Of a stretch of 64,000 nucleotides of DNA, positions 26,652 to 37,386 are shown piece by piece; position 1 is the first letter of the stretch; every line of letters starts with the position of its first letter. The notes under the pieces were generated by a model, which worked only from the letters and a program-made list of their open reading frames with translations, was not told the origin of the DNA and ran no database searches. Origin of the DNA: Stenotrophomonas sp. SAU14A_NAIMI4_8 (lineage in GTDB: Bacteria; Pseudomonadota; Gammaproteobacteria; Xanthomonadales; Xanthomonadaceae); NCBI RefSeq assembly GCF_003086695.1, contig NZ_CP025999.1, positions 3,360,334 through 3,424,333 of the forward strand, written 5' to 3'. A program made the translations under genes and the position numbers.

Positions 26652-27893
26652 ATGTGGCGGCTGACGGCCCTGTTACTGGGCGTGGCGCTGCTGCTGACCG
26701 GCAGCGGGCTGCTGGGCACCCTGCTCGCCGTTCGCGGTGAGCAGGAAGGTTTCAGCGCCGGCACCTTGGGCTGGATCATGTCGGCCTACTTCGCCGGCTA
26801 TTTCATCGGCACCTTCACCGCCCCGCCGTTGATCCGCCGCATCGGCCACAGCCGGGCATTTGCCTTCCACGCCGCGCTGGCCACCATGGCCGTGCTGCTG
26901 CACCCATTGTGGATCAGCGCCGCCGGCTGGATCGTGCTGCGCGTGGTGACCGGCATAGCACTGGTGGGCCTGTACACGGTGATCGAAAGCTGGCTCAACG
27001 CCGAGCCCGACCCGCAGCGGCGCAGCCGGGTGTTTTCGGTCTACATGATGGTGAACCTGTCGGCGCTGGCGCTGGGCCAGGTGCTGCTGCTGGCCGGCGA
27101 TACCGGCGCGGCCACCATGTTTTCGCTCACTGCCCTGCTGGTGTGCGCGGCCATGCTGCCGGTTACCGCCACCCGCCTGCAGCAGCCGGAGGTGCCCAGC
27201 GTGCCGCGGCTGACGCTGCAGCGCCTGTACGCGCTGGCGCCGGTGGCCACCGTCGCCGCCGCGCTGTCCGGCCTGGCGATGGGGCCGTTCTGGGGCCTGC
27301 TGCCGGTGTATGCCGAACAGATCGGCCTGCGCGATGCGCAGGTGCCGCTGTTCATGCTGACGGCAATTGCCGGCGGTGCGTTGCTGCAATGGCCGCTGGG
27401 CCGGATCAGCGATGGCCATGACCGTCGGCTGGGCCTGCTGTGCCTGAGCGTGCTGGCCGCCGCCGTGGCCGCGCTGGCCGCATTGCCGCCGCTGTCGCAG
27501 CAGGTGCACCTGATGTTCGTGCTGGTGTTCTGCTATGGCGGCCTGGCGTTCGCGCTCTATCCGTTCGCCGTGGCGCACATGCTGGACTACCTGCCCACGC
27601 CGGACCTGTTGTCCGGCTGCAGCAGCCTGCTGCTGGTACACGGCATCGGCGCCGCCATCGGGCCGGCGCTGGCCGGTGCGCTGATGCAGCGCTACGGCGC
27701 CCCAGCGCTGCCGCTGTACTTCACCGCCGTGCTGACCGCGCTGGCCGACTTCACCGCCCTGCGCCTGCTGCGCCATGCGCGCCTGCGCACCCACCCGGCA
27801 CCGTTCCGTCCCATGCTGCGGACCACGCCTGCGGCCCTGGAGCTGATGCCGGAAACCGAATCTCCCACCGTACCCACGAAGGAAGTGCATTGA
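26652..27893 (+). CDS. ycaD: MFS transporter, YcaD type, probably for glucosylglycerol
   Basis: The 413-residue protein has twelve predicted helices. The loop 2-3 signature GTFTAPPLIRRIGHSRAFAF, VGLYTVIESWLNAEPDPQRR in helix 4-5, and ISDGHDRRLGLLCLS between helices 8 and 9 are typical of the YcaD subgroup. Its stop codon overlaps the TTG start of the glucosylglycerol-phosphate enzyme by 4 nt, so both are made from one message. In S. rhizophila a ycaD-like gene next to ggpS is associated with glucosylglycerol transport. Direction of transport cannot be read from sequence. GAGG 7 nt before ATG. Confidence 0.85.
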   Translation: MWRLTALLLGVALLLTGSGLLGTLLAVRGEQEGFSAGTLGWIMSAYFAGYFIGTFTAPPLIRRIGHSRAFAFHAALATMAVLLHPLWISAAGWIVLRVVTGIALVGLYTVIESWLNAEPDPQRRSRVFSVYMMVNLSALALGQVLLLAGDTGAATMFSLTALLVCAAMLPVTATRLQQPEVPSVPRLTLQRLYALAPVATVAAALSGLAMGPFWGLLPVYAEQIGLRDAQVPLFMLTAIAGGALLQWPLGRISDGHDRRLGLLCLSVLAAAVAALAALPPLSQQVHLMFVLVFCYGGLAFALYPFAVAHMLDYLPTPDLLSGCSSLLLVHGIGAAIGPALAGALMQRYGAPALPLYFTAVLTALADFTALRLLRHARLRTHPAPFRPMLRTTPAALELMPETESPTVPTKEVH

Positions 27894-30208
27894 CTGTCGA
27901 GTCCCCGACCCTGATTCCGAACCCCCTTCTTTCCAGCAGCACGGCCACCGGGCCACAGCTGATCCTGGCCACCGACCTGGATGGCACCTTCCTGGCCGGC
28001 AGCGCCGCCCAGCGCCACCGCCTGTACCGGCTGGTGGACCAGCACCCGGGCATCGCCCTGGTGTTCATTACCGGGCGCGGCCTGGAAGCGGTGATGCCGC
28101 TGTTGTCCGACCCGGCCATTCCCCGCCCCGATTACATCGTCTGCGACGTGGGCGCCACCGTGGTGCATGGCCACACCCTGCAGCCCTTGCAGCCGCTGCA
28201 GTCGATGATCGACGCGCACTGGCCCGGCGAACAGGTGGTGGCCGAAGCGATGCGGCCGTTCACCGCACTGCAGCGCCAGGATGTTCCGCAGGAACGCCGC
28301 TGCTCCTATTTCTGCGATCCGGCCACGCTGGCCCCGTTGCGCGCGCAGATCCAGCAGACCGCGGCGGAACTGGGCTGCGACGTGCTGTATTCGGCCGACC
28401 GCTACCTGGACATCCTGCCGCCGGACACCGACAAGGGCCGCACCCTGGCCGCGCTGGCGCGCCTGCTGGAACTGCCGCGCGAGCGCATCCTGGTGGCCGG
28501 CGATACCTTGAACGACCTGTCCATGTACCAGGCCGGTTTCCGTGGCGTGTGCGTGGGCGAATCGGAGCCAGCGCTGACTGCAGCCACCGCTGATCTGGCC
28601 AACACCTACCACGCCCGCGAACCCGGCTGCGGCGGCATTGTGGAAGCCATCGAACACTTCGGCCTGCTGGCCGCCGATGACCCGTACCTGCATGCGCCGG
28701 CCGCCGCACGCGCGCAGGGCGCCGAACTGGTGATGGTCTATCACCGCCTGCCCTTCGATGAAGCCATCGAGGACGGCAAGCTGGTGCAGCGACCGCCGCG
28801 TTCGCCGAACGGCATCATCCCCTCGCTGCTGAGCTTCTTCGAAGGTGGCCAGCGCGGCAGCTGGGTGGCCTGGGGCATCGACGACCCCAAGCACCGCCCG
28901 TTCCAGCGCCATGTGCAGGTGGACGCGCAGCGCTACCCGACCCTGCGCGCCACCCGCGTACCGCTCAGTCGCCAGGACGTGGACATCTTCTACAAGCGGT
29001 TTTCCAAGGAAGCGTTCTGGCCGATGCTGCACGTGTTCTGGGAACGCGCGCGGTTCCGCGAAGACGATTGGCAGGTGTTCCTGAAGGTGAACCGCCGTTT
29101 CGCCGAGGCCGTGGCCGACGAAGCCGCGCACGGCGCCACGGTGTGGATCCACGACTACAACCTGTGGATGGTGCCGGCCGCGCTGCGCGAACTGCGCCCG
29201 GACCTGAAGATCGCCTTCTTCCACCACACCTACTTCCCCTCCGCCGATGTGTTCAACGTGGTGCCGTGGCGGCGCGAGATCATCGGCAGCCTGCTGTGCT
29301 GCGACTACATCGGCTTCCATATTCCGCGCCAGGTGGAAAACTTCGTGGACGTGGTGCGTGGCGCCATGCCGGCCGAGCGCCTGGCCTGGGAAAGCTGCGC
29401 GCCGCGCTTTTTGACCTATGGCTGCGCGGTGGGCCTGGACACCATGACCACCCGCCTGCGCGTGGGCGACCGCGATGTGGCGCTGGGCGCGCACCCGGTG
29501 GGCACCGACGTGCGCCGCATCCGCAACCTGCTGGCGCGTGCCGAGGTGCGCAACGATCTGTTCAAGCTGCGCCGCGAGATCGGCGCACGCAAGCTGGTGC
29601 TGTCGGTGGAACGGCTGGACTACACCAAGGGCACCCTGGCCAAACTGGAAGCCTTCGAACGTGTGCTGGAACAGCACCCCGAGCACTGCGGCAAGGTCAC
29701 CCTGCTGATGGTCTGCGTGCCAGCCGCGCGCGAGATGACCGTCTACCGCACGCTGCAGAACCAGATCGAACAGGCGGTTGGCCGCATCAATGGCCGCTTC
29801 TCGCGGCTGGACTGGACGCCGGTGCGCTTCTTCGCCCAGGCCCTGCCGTTCGAACAGGTGGTGGCGCACTACGCCGCCGCGCAGGTGATGTGGATCACCC
29901 CGCTGCGTGATGGCCTGAACCTGGTGGCCAAGGAATTTGTCGCCACCCAGGGCATTGAAGGCACGCCCGGCGTGCTGGTGCTGAGCGAGTTCGCCGGTGC
30001 GGCGGCCGAGTTGAAGGGCGCGGTGCTGACCAATCCGCACGACCCGGCCGATCTGGCCGCCGGCCTGCTGCAGGCGCTGTCCATGCCCGAAGAAGAGGCC
30101 AGCGCGCGCCTGCGCCAGTTGCAGGGCATCGTGGAGTACTACGACGTGGACCGCTGGGGCCGTGATTTCCTGGCCGCGGTAGAAGGCAGCGACACACCAG
30201 CCAGCTGA
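27890..30208 (+). CDS. ggpPS: Glucosylglycerol-phosphate phosphatase/synthase fusion (GgpPS)
   Basis: The 772-residue protein fuses a HAD phosphatase to a family 20 glycosyltransferase. Phosphatase: DLDGTF (nucleophile Asp29), ITGRGLEAV, DTDKGRTLAAL and VAGDTLNDLSM. Synthase (about 275-770): VMVYHRLPFDEAIEDGK, RSPNGIIPSLLSFF, WIHDYNLWMVPAALREL, FFHHTYFPSADVFN, ERLDYTKGT and ITPLRDGLNLVAKE. The synthase N-terminus follows GgpS (YHR-x-P-x-DE, SPNGI) and lacks the Gly-Gly loop of trehalose-phosphate synthase OtsA, so the product should be 2-O-glucosylglycerol from ADP-glucose and glycerol 3-phosphate. The start is TTG 27890 behind GAAGGAAG, overlapping the MFS stop. A compatible-solute role in salt stress is expected. 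Confidence 0.88.
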   Translation: MTVESPTLIPNPLLSSSTATGPQLILATDLDGTFLAGSAAQRHRLYRLVDQHPGIALVFITGRGLEAVMPLLSDPAIPRPDYIVCDVGATVVHGHTLQPLQPLQSMIDAHWPGEQVVAEAMRPFTALQRQDVPQERRCSYFCDPATLAPLRAQIQQTAAELGCDVLYSADRYLDILPPDTDKGRTLAALARLLELPRERILVAGDTLNDLSMYQAGFRGVCVGESEPALTAATADLANTYHAREPGCGGIVEAIEHFGLLAADDPYLHAPAAARAQGAELVMVYHRLPFDEAIEDGKLVQRPPRSPNGIIPSLLSFFEGGQRGSWVAWGIDDPKHRPFQRHVQVDAQRYPTLRATRVPLSRQDVDIFYKRFSKEAFWPMLHVFWERARFREDDWQVFLKVNRRFAEAVADEAAHGATVWIHDYNLWMVPAALRELRPDLKIAFFHHTYFPSADVFNVVPWRREIIGSLLCCDYIGFHIPRQVENFVDVVRGAMPAERLAWESCAPRFLTYGCAVGLDTMTTRLRVGDRDVALGAHPVGTDVRRIRNLLARAEVRNDLFKLRREIGARKLVLSVERLDYTKGTLAKLEAFERVLEQHPEHCGKVTLLMVCVPAAREMTVYRTLQNQIEQAVGRINGRFSRLDWTPVRFFAQALPFEQVVAHYAAAQVMWITPLRDGLNLVAKEFVATQGIEGTPGVLVLSEFAGAAAELKGAVLTNPHDPADLAAGLLQALSMPEEEASARLRQLQGIVEYYDVDRWGRDFLAAVEGSDTPAS

Positions 30209-30214
30209 CGCACT

Positions 30215-30253
30215 GGGGTCGGATCCGTTTCCACCGGAAGCGGCTCCGACCCC
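30215..30253. repeat. GGGGTC palindrome behind ggpPS
   Basis: One copy with inner stem CCGTTTCC/GGAAGCGG begins 7 nt after the stop codon of ggpPS and lies between it and the convergent beta-lactamase gene. It may terminate both transcripts. Confidence 0.8.
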
Positions 30254-30271
30254 GCACCGCGCCGCTGCACT

Positions 30272-31186
30272 TCAGCCGATCAGTGCATCGGCCAGTGCGC
30301 CGACACGCGCCAGCACTGCAGCGCGCTGCGCCTCGTCCACGCTGGCGCCCTGCAGATACGCGGTGATGACCCACGGCGTACCGCCCGCACGTGGCCACAG
30401 CACGGCGATGTCATTGCGCGTGTCCTCACCATTGCTGCCGGTCTTGTCACCCACCCGCCAGCGCGGGCCCAGGCCCGCGCGCAGGCAGGCATCGCCGGTC
30501 TGGTTGTCGACCAGCCAATCGGCGAACTGCAGCCGCGAGGGCGGCAGAAGGCCATCGCCCACCGCGAACCGGGCCAGACTGGCTGCCATCGCCGCCGGGC
30601 TGGTGGTGTCGCGCGGGTCGCCCTTCGCGAAACGGTTCATGTCCGGCTCGTAGCGATCATTGCGGGTGACCGTGTCGCCCTGCGCGCGCAGGAAGGCGGT
30701 CAGCGCCGCCGGCCCCCCGTTCACCCCCAGCAGCAGGTTGGCGGCGGTGTTGTCACTGGTGGTCAGCGTGCCCCGGCACAGGTCGCGCACACTCAGGTCC
30801 TTGCCGACATGGCGGCGGGCTACCGGGGCGTAGGACAACAGATCCCGTTCGGTGATCGGCACGCGGGTGTCCAGCGAAAGGCGACCGGCATCGGCCAGGC
30901 TCAGGATGTGGGCAACCAGCATCGATTTGAACGTACTGCACATCGGGAAGCGCTCGTGCTGGCGGTGCCCGCCCAGGCGACGGCCGCTGCCGGTATCCAG
31001 CACGGTCACGCCAAGGCGGCCGCCGCTGGCTTTTTCCAGCGCGGCGAAATCCACCGCACCGGCAATGGCGGCGGACGTGGCCGGGCTGGCAGGGGCAGGC
31101 GCGGCGGCCCGCGCCAAGGCGGGCGCAAGCAGGGACGATGCGATGGCGGCACCACTGAGTTGCAGGAATCGACGGCGGGCGTGCAT
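30272..31186 (-). CDS. bla: Class A beta-lactamase, L2 family, Tat exported
   Basis: The enzyme hydrolyses beta-lactams in the periplasm through an acyl-serine. Ambler motifs are all present: CSTFK (Ser70, Lys73), SDN (130-132), YEPDMNRF with Glu166 and Asn170, and KTG (234-236). The N-terminus has twin arginines (ARRRFLQLSGAAIASSLL), a Tat signal as in L2 of S. maltophilia. The length of 304 aa is normal. It is transcribed away from ampR through a shared control region with an operator-like palindrome, so induction by cell-wall fragments through AmpR is expected. Whether it has extended spectrum cannot be told from sequence. Confidence 0.93.
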   Translation of the reverse strand: MHARRRFLQLSGAAIASSLLAPALARAAAPAPASPATSAAIAGAVDFAALEKASGGRLGVTVLDTGSGRRLGGHRQHERFPMCSTFKSMLVAHILSLADAGRLSLDTRVPITERDLLSYAPVARRHVGKDLSVRDLCRGTLTTSDNTAANLLLGVNGGPAALTAFLRAQGDTVTRNDRYEPDMNRFAKGDPRDTTSPAAMAASLARFAVGDGLLPPSRLQFADWLVDNQTGDACLRAGLGPRWRVGDKTGSNGEDTRNDIAVLWPRAGGTPWVITAYLQGASVDEAQRAAVLARVGALADALIG

Positions 31187-31260
31187 GGGCGGGCTCCGGG
31201 ATACGAACCCGGATTATTGAAAGCATGGCGGCCCCGCGACCAACGCGAATTTTCAGGGCC

Positions 31261-31283
31261 AGGCATGAGTAGAACTCATGCCT
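31261..31283. promoter_or_regulatory. Palindromic operator between bla and ampR
   Basis: AGGCATGAGT-aga-ACTCATGCCT is a perfect 10-bp dyad with a 3-nt centre, in the 176-nt gap between the divergent genes. It has the T-N11-A layout of LysR-type sites and is the best candidate for AmpR binding. Confidence 0.6.
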
Positions 31284-31362
31284 GACGCAATCAACCCTTC
31301 CTTTGACGGCGGCGCCGGTTAACACGCTAGGATGCACCCATCAGCCTTCCTCACACCTACCG

Positions 31363-32229
31363 ATGCTGCACCTCACCCTGCCGCTCAACGCCCTGCGCGC
31401 CTTCGAGGCCGCGGCCCGCCACCAGAACTTCACCCGTGCGGCGCTGGAGCTGTGCGTCAGCCAAGCCGCGTTGAGCCACCAGATCCGTGGGCTGGAAGAC
31501 CGGCTGGGCATCCGCCTGTTCCACCGCCTGCCACGCGGCGTGGCACTCACCGACGAGGGCGCCGCACTGTTCCCGGTGCTGCATGAATCGTTCGAGCGCA
31601 TCTCGGCCAGCATCGCCCGCTACACCGGTGGGCCAGCGCGCGAGGTGCTGACGATCGGGGTGGTGGGCACGTTCGCCACCGGTTGGCTGCTGCCGCGCAT
31701 GGCGGCCTTCGAGGCAGCGCACCCGGATATCGAGCTGCGCCTGCAGACCCACAACAACCGTATCGATCTGGCCGGCGAAGGACTGGACCTGGCCATCCGC
31801 TTCGGTGAGGGCGACTGGCAGGGGCAACACTGCACGGCCATCCTGGAGGCGCCCTTCGCGCCGCTGTGTGCGCCCGCGCTGGCGCGCCGATTGAAGCACC
31901 CCCGCGATCTGGCCGCGGTGACGCTGCTGCGCTCGTACCGCAGCGACGAATGGCCGCGCTGGCTGCAGGCGGCCGCCACCAGCGGCGTGGAGGCCAGAGG
32001 CCCGGTGTTCGACTCTTCGCTGACCCTGGCCGCCGCTGCGGCCGGTGGCGCCGGCGTGGCGCTGCTGCCGCTGCGCATGTTCGAGGCCGAACTGGCCGAA
32101 GGGCGCCTGCTGCAGCCGTTCGCCACCACGCTGGAGCTGGGCCGCTATTGGTTGACCCGGCTGCGCTCGCGCAGCGAACGCGAACCGGCCAAGCGGTTCC
32201 GCGAATGGTTGCAGGCGCAGGGCGGGTGA
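31363..32229 (+). CDS. ampR: LysR-type regulator AmpR
   Basis: The 288-residue protein has the winged helix-turn-helix in the first 65 residues (LNALRAFEAAARHQNFTRAA, then SQAALSHQIRGLEDRLGIRL). An effector domain follows with LTIGVVGTFATGWLLPRM, HNNRIDLAGEGLDLAIRFG and GGAGVALLPLRMF. This matches AmpR of the GcvA subgroup, which senses muropeptides and UDP-MurNAc-pentapeptide. It is divergent from its presumed target bla. The ATG at 31363 begins the conserved N-terminus; a longer frame from 31303 is rejected. Its stop lies in the first unit of the tandem repeat array. Confidence 0.92.
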   Translation: MLHLTLPLNALRAFEAAARHQNFTRAALELCVSQAALSHQIRGLEDRLGIRLFHRLPRGVALTDEGAALFPVLHESFERISASIARYTGGPAREVLTIGVVGTFATGWLLPRMAAFEAAHPDIELRLQTHNNRIDLAGEGLDLAIRFGEGDWQGQHCTAILEAPFAPLCAPALARRLKHPRDLAAVTLLRSYRSDEWPRWLQAAATSGVEARGPVFDSSLTLAAAAAGGAGVALLPLRMFEAELAEGRLLQPFATTLELGRYWLTRLRSRSEREPAKRFREWLQAQGG

Positions 32230-32551
32230 TGCCGCCGGGCATGGCCCGGCGCTACCGATGGATCGCGAACACCGCTGACGCCGCCGGGCGTGGCCCGGCG
32301 CTACCGATGGATCGCGAACACCGCTGATGCCGCCGGGCACGGCCCGGCGCTACCGATGGATCGCGTACGCCGCTGATGCCGCCGGGCACGGCCCGGCGCT
32401 ACCGATGGATCGCGTACGCCGCCGATGCCGCCGGGCACGGCCCGGCGCTACCGATGAATCGCGAATACCGCTGATGCCGCCGGGCATGGCCCGGCGCTAC
32501 CGATGGATCGCGAATACCGCTGATCCCGCCGGGCACGGCCCGGCGCTACCC
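32227..32551. repeat. Seven tandem 49-bp units built on a GTAG palindrome
   Basis: Units begin at 32227, 32276, 32325, 32374, 32423, 32472 and 32521; the last is partial. Each contains the palindrome GCCGGGC(A/G)(T/C)GGCCCGGC followed by GCTACC (GGTAGC on the minus strand) and an 18-nt spacer like gatggatcgcgaacaccg. Spacers differ only by a few point changes. The stop codon of ampR is the first TGA of unit 1. There is no gene in 32230-32639. Confidence 0.9.
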
Positions 32552-32567
32552 GCGTTCGCGGTGCCTC

Positions 32568-32634
32568 GGTAGCGCCGGGCCATGCCCGGCGAGCGCAGCG
32601 GATCGGGGAAAGCCGCCGGGCCGTGCCCGGCGGA
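32568..32634. repeat. Inverted GTAG palindrome and a related hairpin
   Basis: A unit in the opposite orientation, GGTAGCGCCGGGCCATGCCC (32569-32591), faces the array. A further GCCGCCGGGCCGTGCCCGGC follows at 32611-32630, ending 10 nt before the yheS stop codon. Confidence 0.75.
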
Positions 32635-32639
32635 CGCCA

Positions 32640-34505
32640 TCAGGCTTCCAGCAATTCCATCCACGCCGCTTCGGCTTTTTCCAGCTGCGCGGCAGCAGTC
32701 TCGCGCTCGCGCCCCAGCACGGCCATGCGGGTGGCATCGGCGTAGTTGGCCGGGTCGGCCAGCTGGCGGTCCAGCTCGGCCAGGCTGGCTTCCAGCTCGG
32801 CCACCTTGGCTTCCGCGCTGGCCAGCTTGTGCGGGTTGGCCGGCTTCTTCTGCACCACTTGCGCCACCGGTGCGGTCTTGACCACCACCGGCTCTTCCAC
32901 CTGCTCCATGCGCGCCTTGGTGCCCTGTGCCTGCGGACGGGTGCGCAGCCAGGCGGCGTAGGCATCCAGGTCGCCATCGAACGGCTCGACCACACCATCG
33001 GCCACGCGCCAGTAGGTATCGCAGACCAGGCCGATCAGATGGCGGTCATGCGACACCATCACGATGGCGCCCTCGAAGGTGGCCAGCGCTTCGGCCAGCG
33101 CCTCGCGCATCTCCAGATCCAGGTGGTTGGTCGGTTCGTCCAGCAGCAGCACGTTCGGCTGCTGCCAGGCGATCAGGGCCAGCGCCAGGCGCGCGCGCTC
33201 GCCACCGGAAAAACCGTCCACCGGCTCGAAGGCGCGGTCACCAGGGAAATTCCACTTGCCGAGGAAATCGCGGAAGGCCTGGTTCGGCGCGTCCGGGGCG
33301 ATCTCGCGGAAGTGCTCGATGGGCGACTGCCCTTCATGCAGCGATTCCACCGTGTGCTGGGCGAAGTAGCCGATGCGCAGGTCCGGGTGCGCCGAGCGCT
33401 CGCCGGCAATCGGCTTCAGCTCACCCACCAGGGTCTTCACCAGGGTGGTCTTACCGGCGCCGTTGGGGCCCAGCAGGCCGATGCGCTGGCCCGCTTCCAG
33501 GCCGAAGCCCACGTTGTTGAGGATCACCGCGTCGCTGCCATAACCAGCCTCGACATGGTTCAGGCGGATCAGCGAGAACGGCAGCTTGGCCGGCGGTGCG
33601 AATTCAATGCGGAATTCACGCTCGGCACGCACCGCTTCGGTACCGGCCAGCTTGGCCAGGCGCTTCATGCGGCTCTGCGCCTGCGCGGCCTTGCTGGCCT
33701 GCGCCTTGAAGCGGTCGATGAAACTCTGCAGGTGGGCGCGCTCGGCCTGTTCCTTCTCGTGCGCGATCTGCTGCTGGCGCAGCTGTTCGGCGCGCTGGCG
33801 CTCGAAGTCGGTGTAGCCACCGGGGTACAGCTTGGCGCCGCCACCGTGCAGGTGCAGGGTGTGGGTGGCCACGTTGTCCAGGAACTCGCGGTCGTGCGAG
33901 ATCAGCAGCAGGGTGCCCGGGTACTTCAGCAGCCACTGTTCCAGCCAGTACACCGCGTCCAGATCCAGGTGGTTGGTCGGTTCGTCCAGCAGCAGCAGGT
34001 CGCTGGGCATCATCAGCGCGCGCGCCAGGTTCAGGCGCACGCGCCAGCCGCCGGAGAACGAGGACACCGCGCGGTGGTGGGTCTCGGCCGGGAAGCCCAG
34101 GCCGTGCAGCAGCTTGCCGGCACGCGCTTCGGCGTCGTAGGCGTTCAGCTCAGCCATGCGCGTATGTGCTTCGGCCACCGCTTCCCAGTCTTCGCGGGCG
34201 GTGGCATCGGCCTCGGCCGCCAGCACCGCGGCCACCTCGGTATCGCCACCCAGCACGAAGCTCAGGGCCGGGTCGGGCAGCGACGGGGTTTCCTGGGCCA
34301 CGCTGGCGATGCGCACCTTGCCGGGCAGGTCCACATCGCCCTTGTCGGCTTCCAGTTCGCCCTTCACTGCAGCGAACAGGCTGGACTTGCCGGCCCCGTT
34401 ACGGCCAACCACGCCCACCCGGTAACCGGCGTGCAGGGTCAGGTCGACGTTGGACAACAGCAGCCGCTCGCCGCGGCGCAAGGCGAAATTACGAAGCGAA
34501 ATCAT
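32640..34505 (-). CDS. yheS: ABC-F family ATPase, YheS type
   Basis: This soluble protein has two ABC cassettes and no membrane domain, and probably acts on the ribosome. Cassette 1 has VGRNGAGKSSLFAAV, SSFSGGWRVRLNLARAL and LLLLDEPTNHLDLDAVYWLE. Cassette 2 has LLGPNGAGKTTLVKTL, DGFSGGERARLALALI and LLLDEPTNHLDLEMREAL. The charged P-site tRNA-interaction linker lies between them (about 240-300, EKEQAERAHLQSFIDRFKAQ). A C-terminal coiled coil covers 545-621. At 621 aa it is like YheS. The ATG at 34505 (MISLRNFAL) begins the first cassette. Confidence 0.92.
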   Translation of the reverse strand: MISLRNFALRRGERLLLSNVDLTLHAGYRVGVVGRNGAGKSSLFAAVKGELEADKGDVDLPGKVRIASVAQETPSLPDPALSFVLGGDTEVAAVLAAEADATAREDWEAVAEAHTRMAELNAYDAEARAGKLLHGLGFPAETHHRAVSSFSGGWRVRLNLARALMMPSDLLLLDEPTNHLDLDAVYWLEQWLLKYPGTLLLISHDREFLDNVATHTLHLHGGGAKLYPGGYTDFERQRAEQLRQQQIAHEKEQAERAHLQSFIDRFKAQASKAAQAQSRMKRLAKLAGTEAVRAEREFRIEFAPPAKLPFSLIRLNHVEAGYGSDAVILNNVGFGLEAGQRIGLLGPNGAGKTTLVKTLVGELKPIAGERSAHPDLRIGYFAQHTVESLHEGQSPIEHFREIAPDAPNQAFRDFLGKWNFPGDRAFEPVDGFSGGERARLALALIAWQQPNVLLLDEPTNHLDLEMREALAEALATFEGAIVMVSHDRHLIGLVCDTYWRVADGVVEPFDGDLDAYAAWLRTRPQAQGTKARMEQVEEPVVVKTAPVAQVVQKKPANPHKLASAEAKVAELEASLAELDRQLADPANYADATRMAVLGRERETAAAQLEKAEAAWMELLEA

Positions 34506-34688
34506 GGGGGAAGGCGTCCATATAACCGAATGGAATGTGCTGGTGAGCACTGTTCCTGCGACGCAATTCTAGCGTTAACGAATACTTGACGCGCCCCGGG
34601 ATGCGCGGTGGCAGGCCAACTCTCTCCCGCGTCGGCCCCGCGCAGCCCCCGGCCCCTCCCCCCGCTTCACTGCCTGTCACAGCTAAAT
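34506..34688. other. Divergent intergenic region, first part
   Basis: The space between yheS (leftward) and the TonB receptor (rightward) is 336 nt. This half should carry the yheS promoter, but I see no convincing boxes and no gene. Confidence 0.3.
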
Positions 34689-34753
34689 GGTTGCCACGGC
34701 AACATTTTTTCCTGTTACCACCATTTGACAGGCACTGAATATCCCGTTAATTC
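34689..34753 (+). promoter_or_regulatory. Palindromic operator and sigma-70 promoter of the TonB receptor
   Basis: GGTTGCC-AC-GGCAACA at 34689-34704 is nearly palindromic. The promoter TTGACA (34725-34730), 17-nt spacer, TAATTC (34748-34753) follows 20 nt later. The same palindrome, GGTTGCA-AC-TGCAACC, lies upstream of the paralogous receptor at 60967. An outer dyad CCTGTCA...TGACAGG also brackets the palindrome. Confidence 0.55.
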
Positions 34754-34841
34754 CTGCATTGCGCACCGCAACAACCGTCGTCCGCCTCACCCTGTGATGT
34801 CGATTCCGGTGCCCGCCCCCGCCAACCGGAGCCCCCTCCCG

Positions 34842-37229
<2,388 letters not shown>

Positions 37230-37238
37230 GCGATAACG

Positions 37239-37311
37239 GTAGCGCCGGGCCACGCCCGGCGGTGCTGCCCCGGGGTCAGATCCCTTTTCGCCAGAAAAGG
37301 GCTTTGACCCC
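37239..37311. repeat. GTAG palindrome next to a GGGGTC palindrome
   Basis: GGTAGCGCCGGGCCACGCCC at 37239-37260 is followed by a GGGGTC copy at 37272-37311 (stem CCCTTTTC/GAAAAGGG). It lies between two rightward genes. Confidence 0.8.
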
Positions 37312-37386
37312 GTTCGCATTTTCGGTTTGCCGTATGTGGCCGCATCGGTGAAAATCGGGGCATCCCCCGATTACCTGCGAGTGCCG

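Noticed and set aside
27890..30208. Trehalose-phosphate synthase/phosphatase (OtsBA fusion)
   Set aside because: The synthase N-terminus follows GgpS (YHR-x-P-x-DE, SPNGI) and lacks the OtsA Gly-Gly loop.
32227..32551. Tandem array as a CRISPR
   Set aside because: The spacers are nearly identical, the unit is itself a GTAG palindrome and no cas genes are near.
32327..32572. 81-codon frame through the tandem repeats
   Set aside because: It is translated repeat DNA (period 49 nt shifts frame) with no ribosome site.
34689..34713. Hairpin plus T-run as a Rho-independent terminator
   Set aside because: The stem has a 2-nt centre, no gene on the plus strand ends before it, and the same palindrome without a T-run occurs upstream of the paralogous receptor; operator is the better reading.
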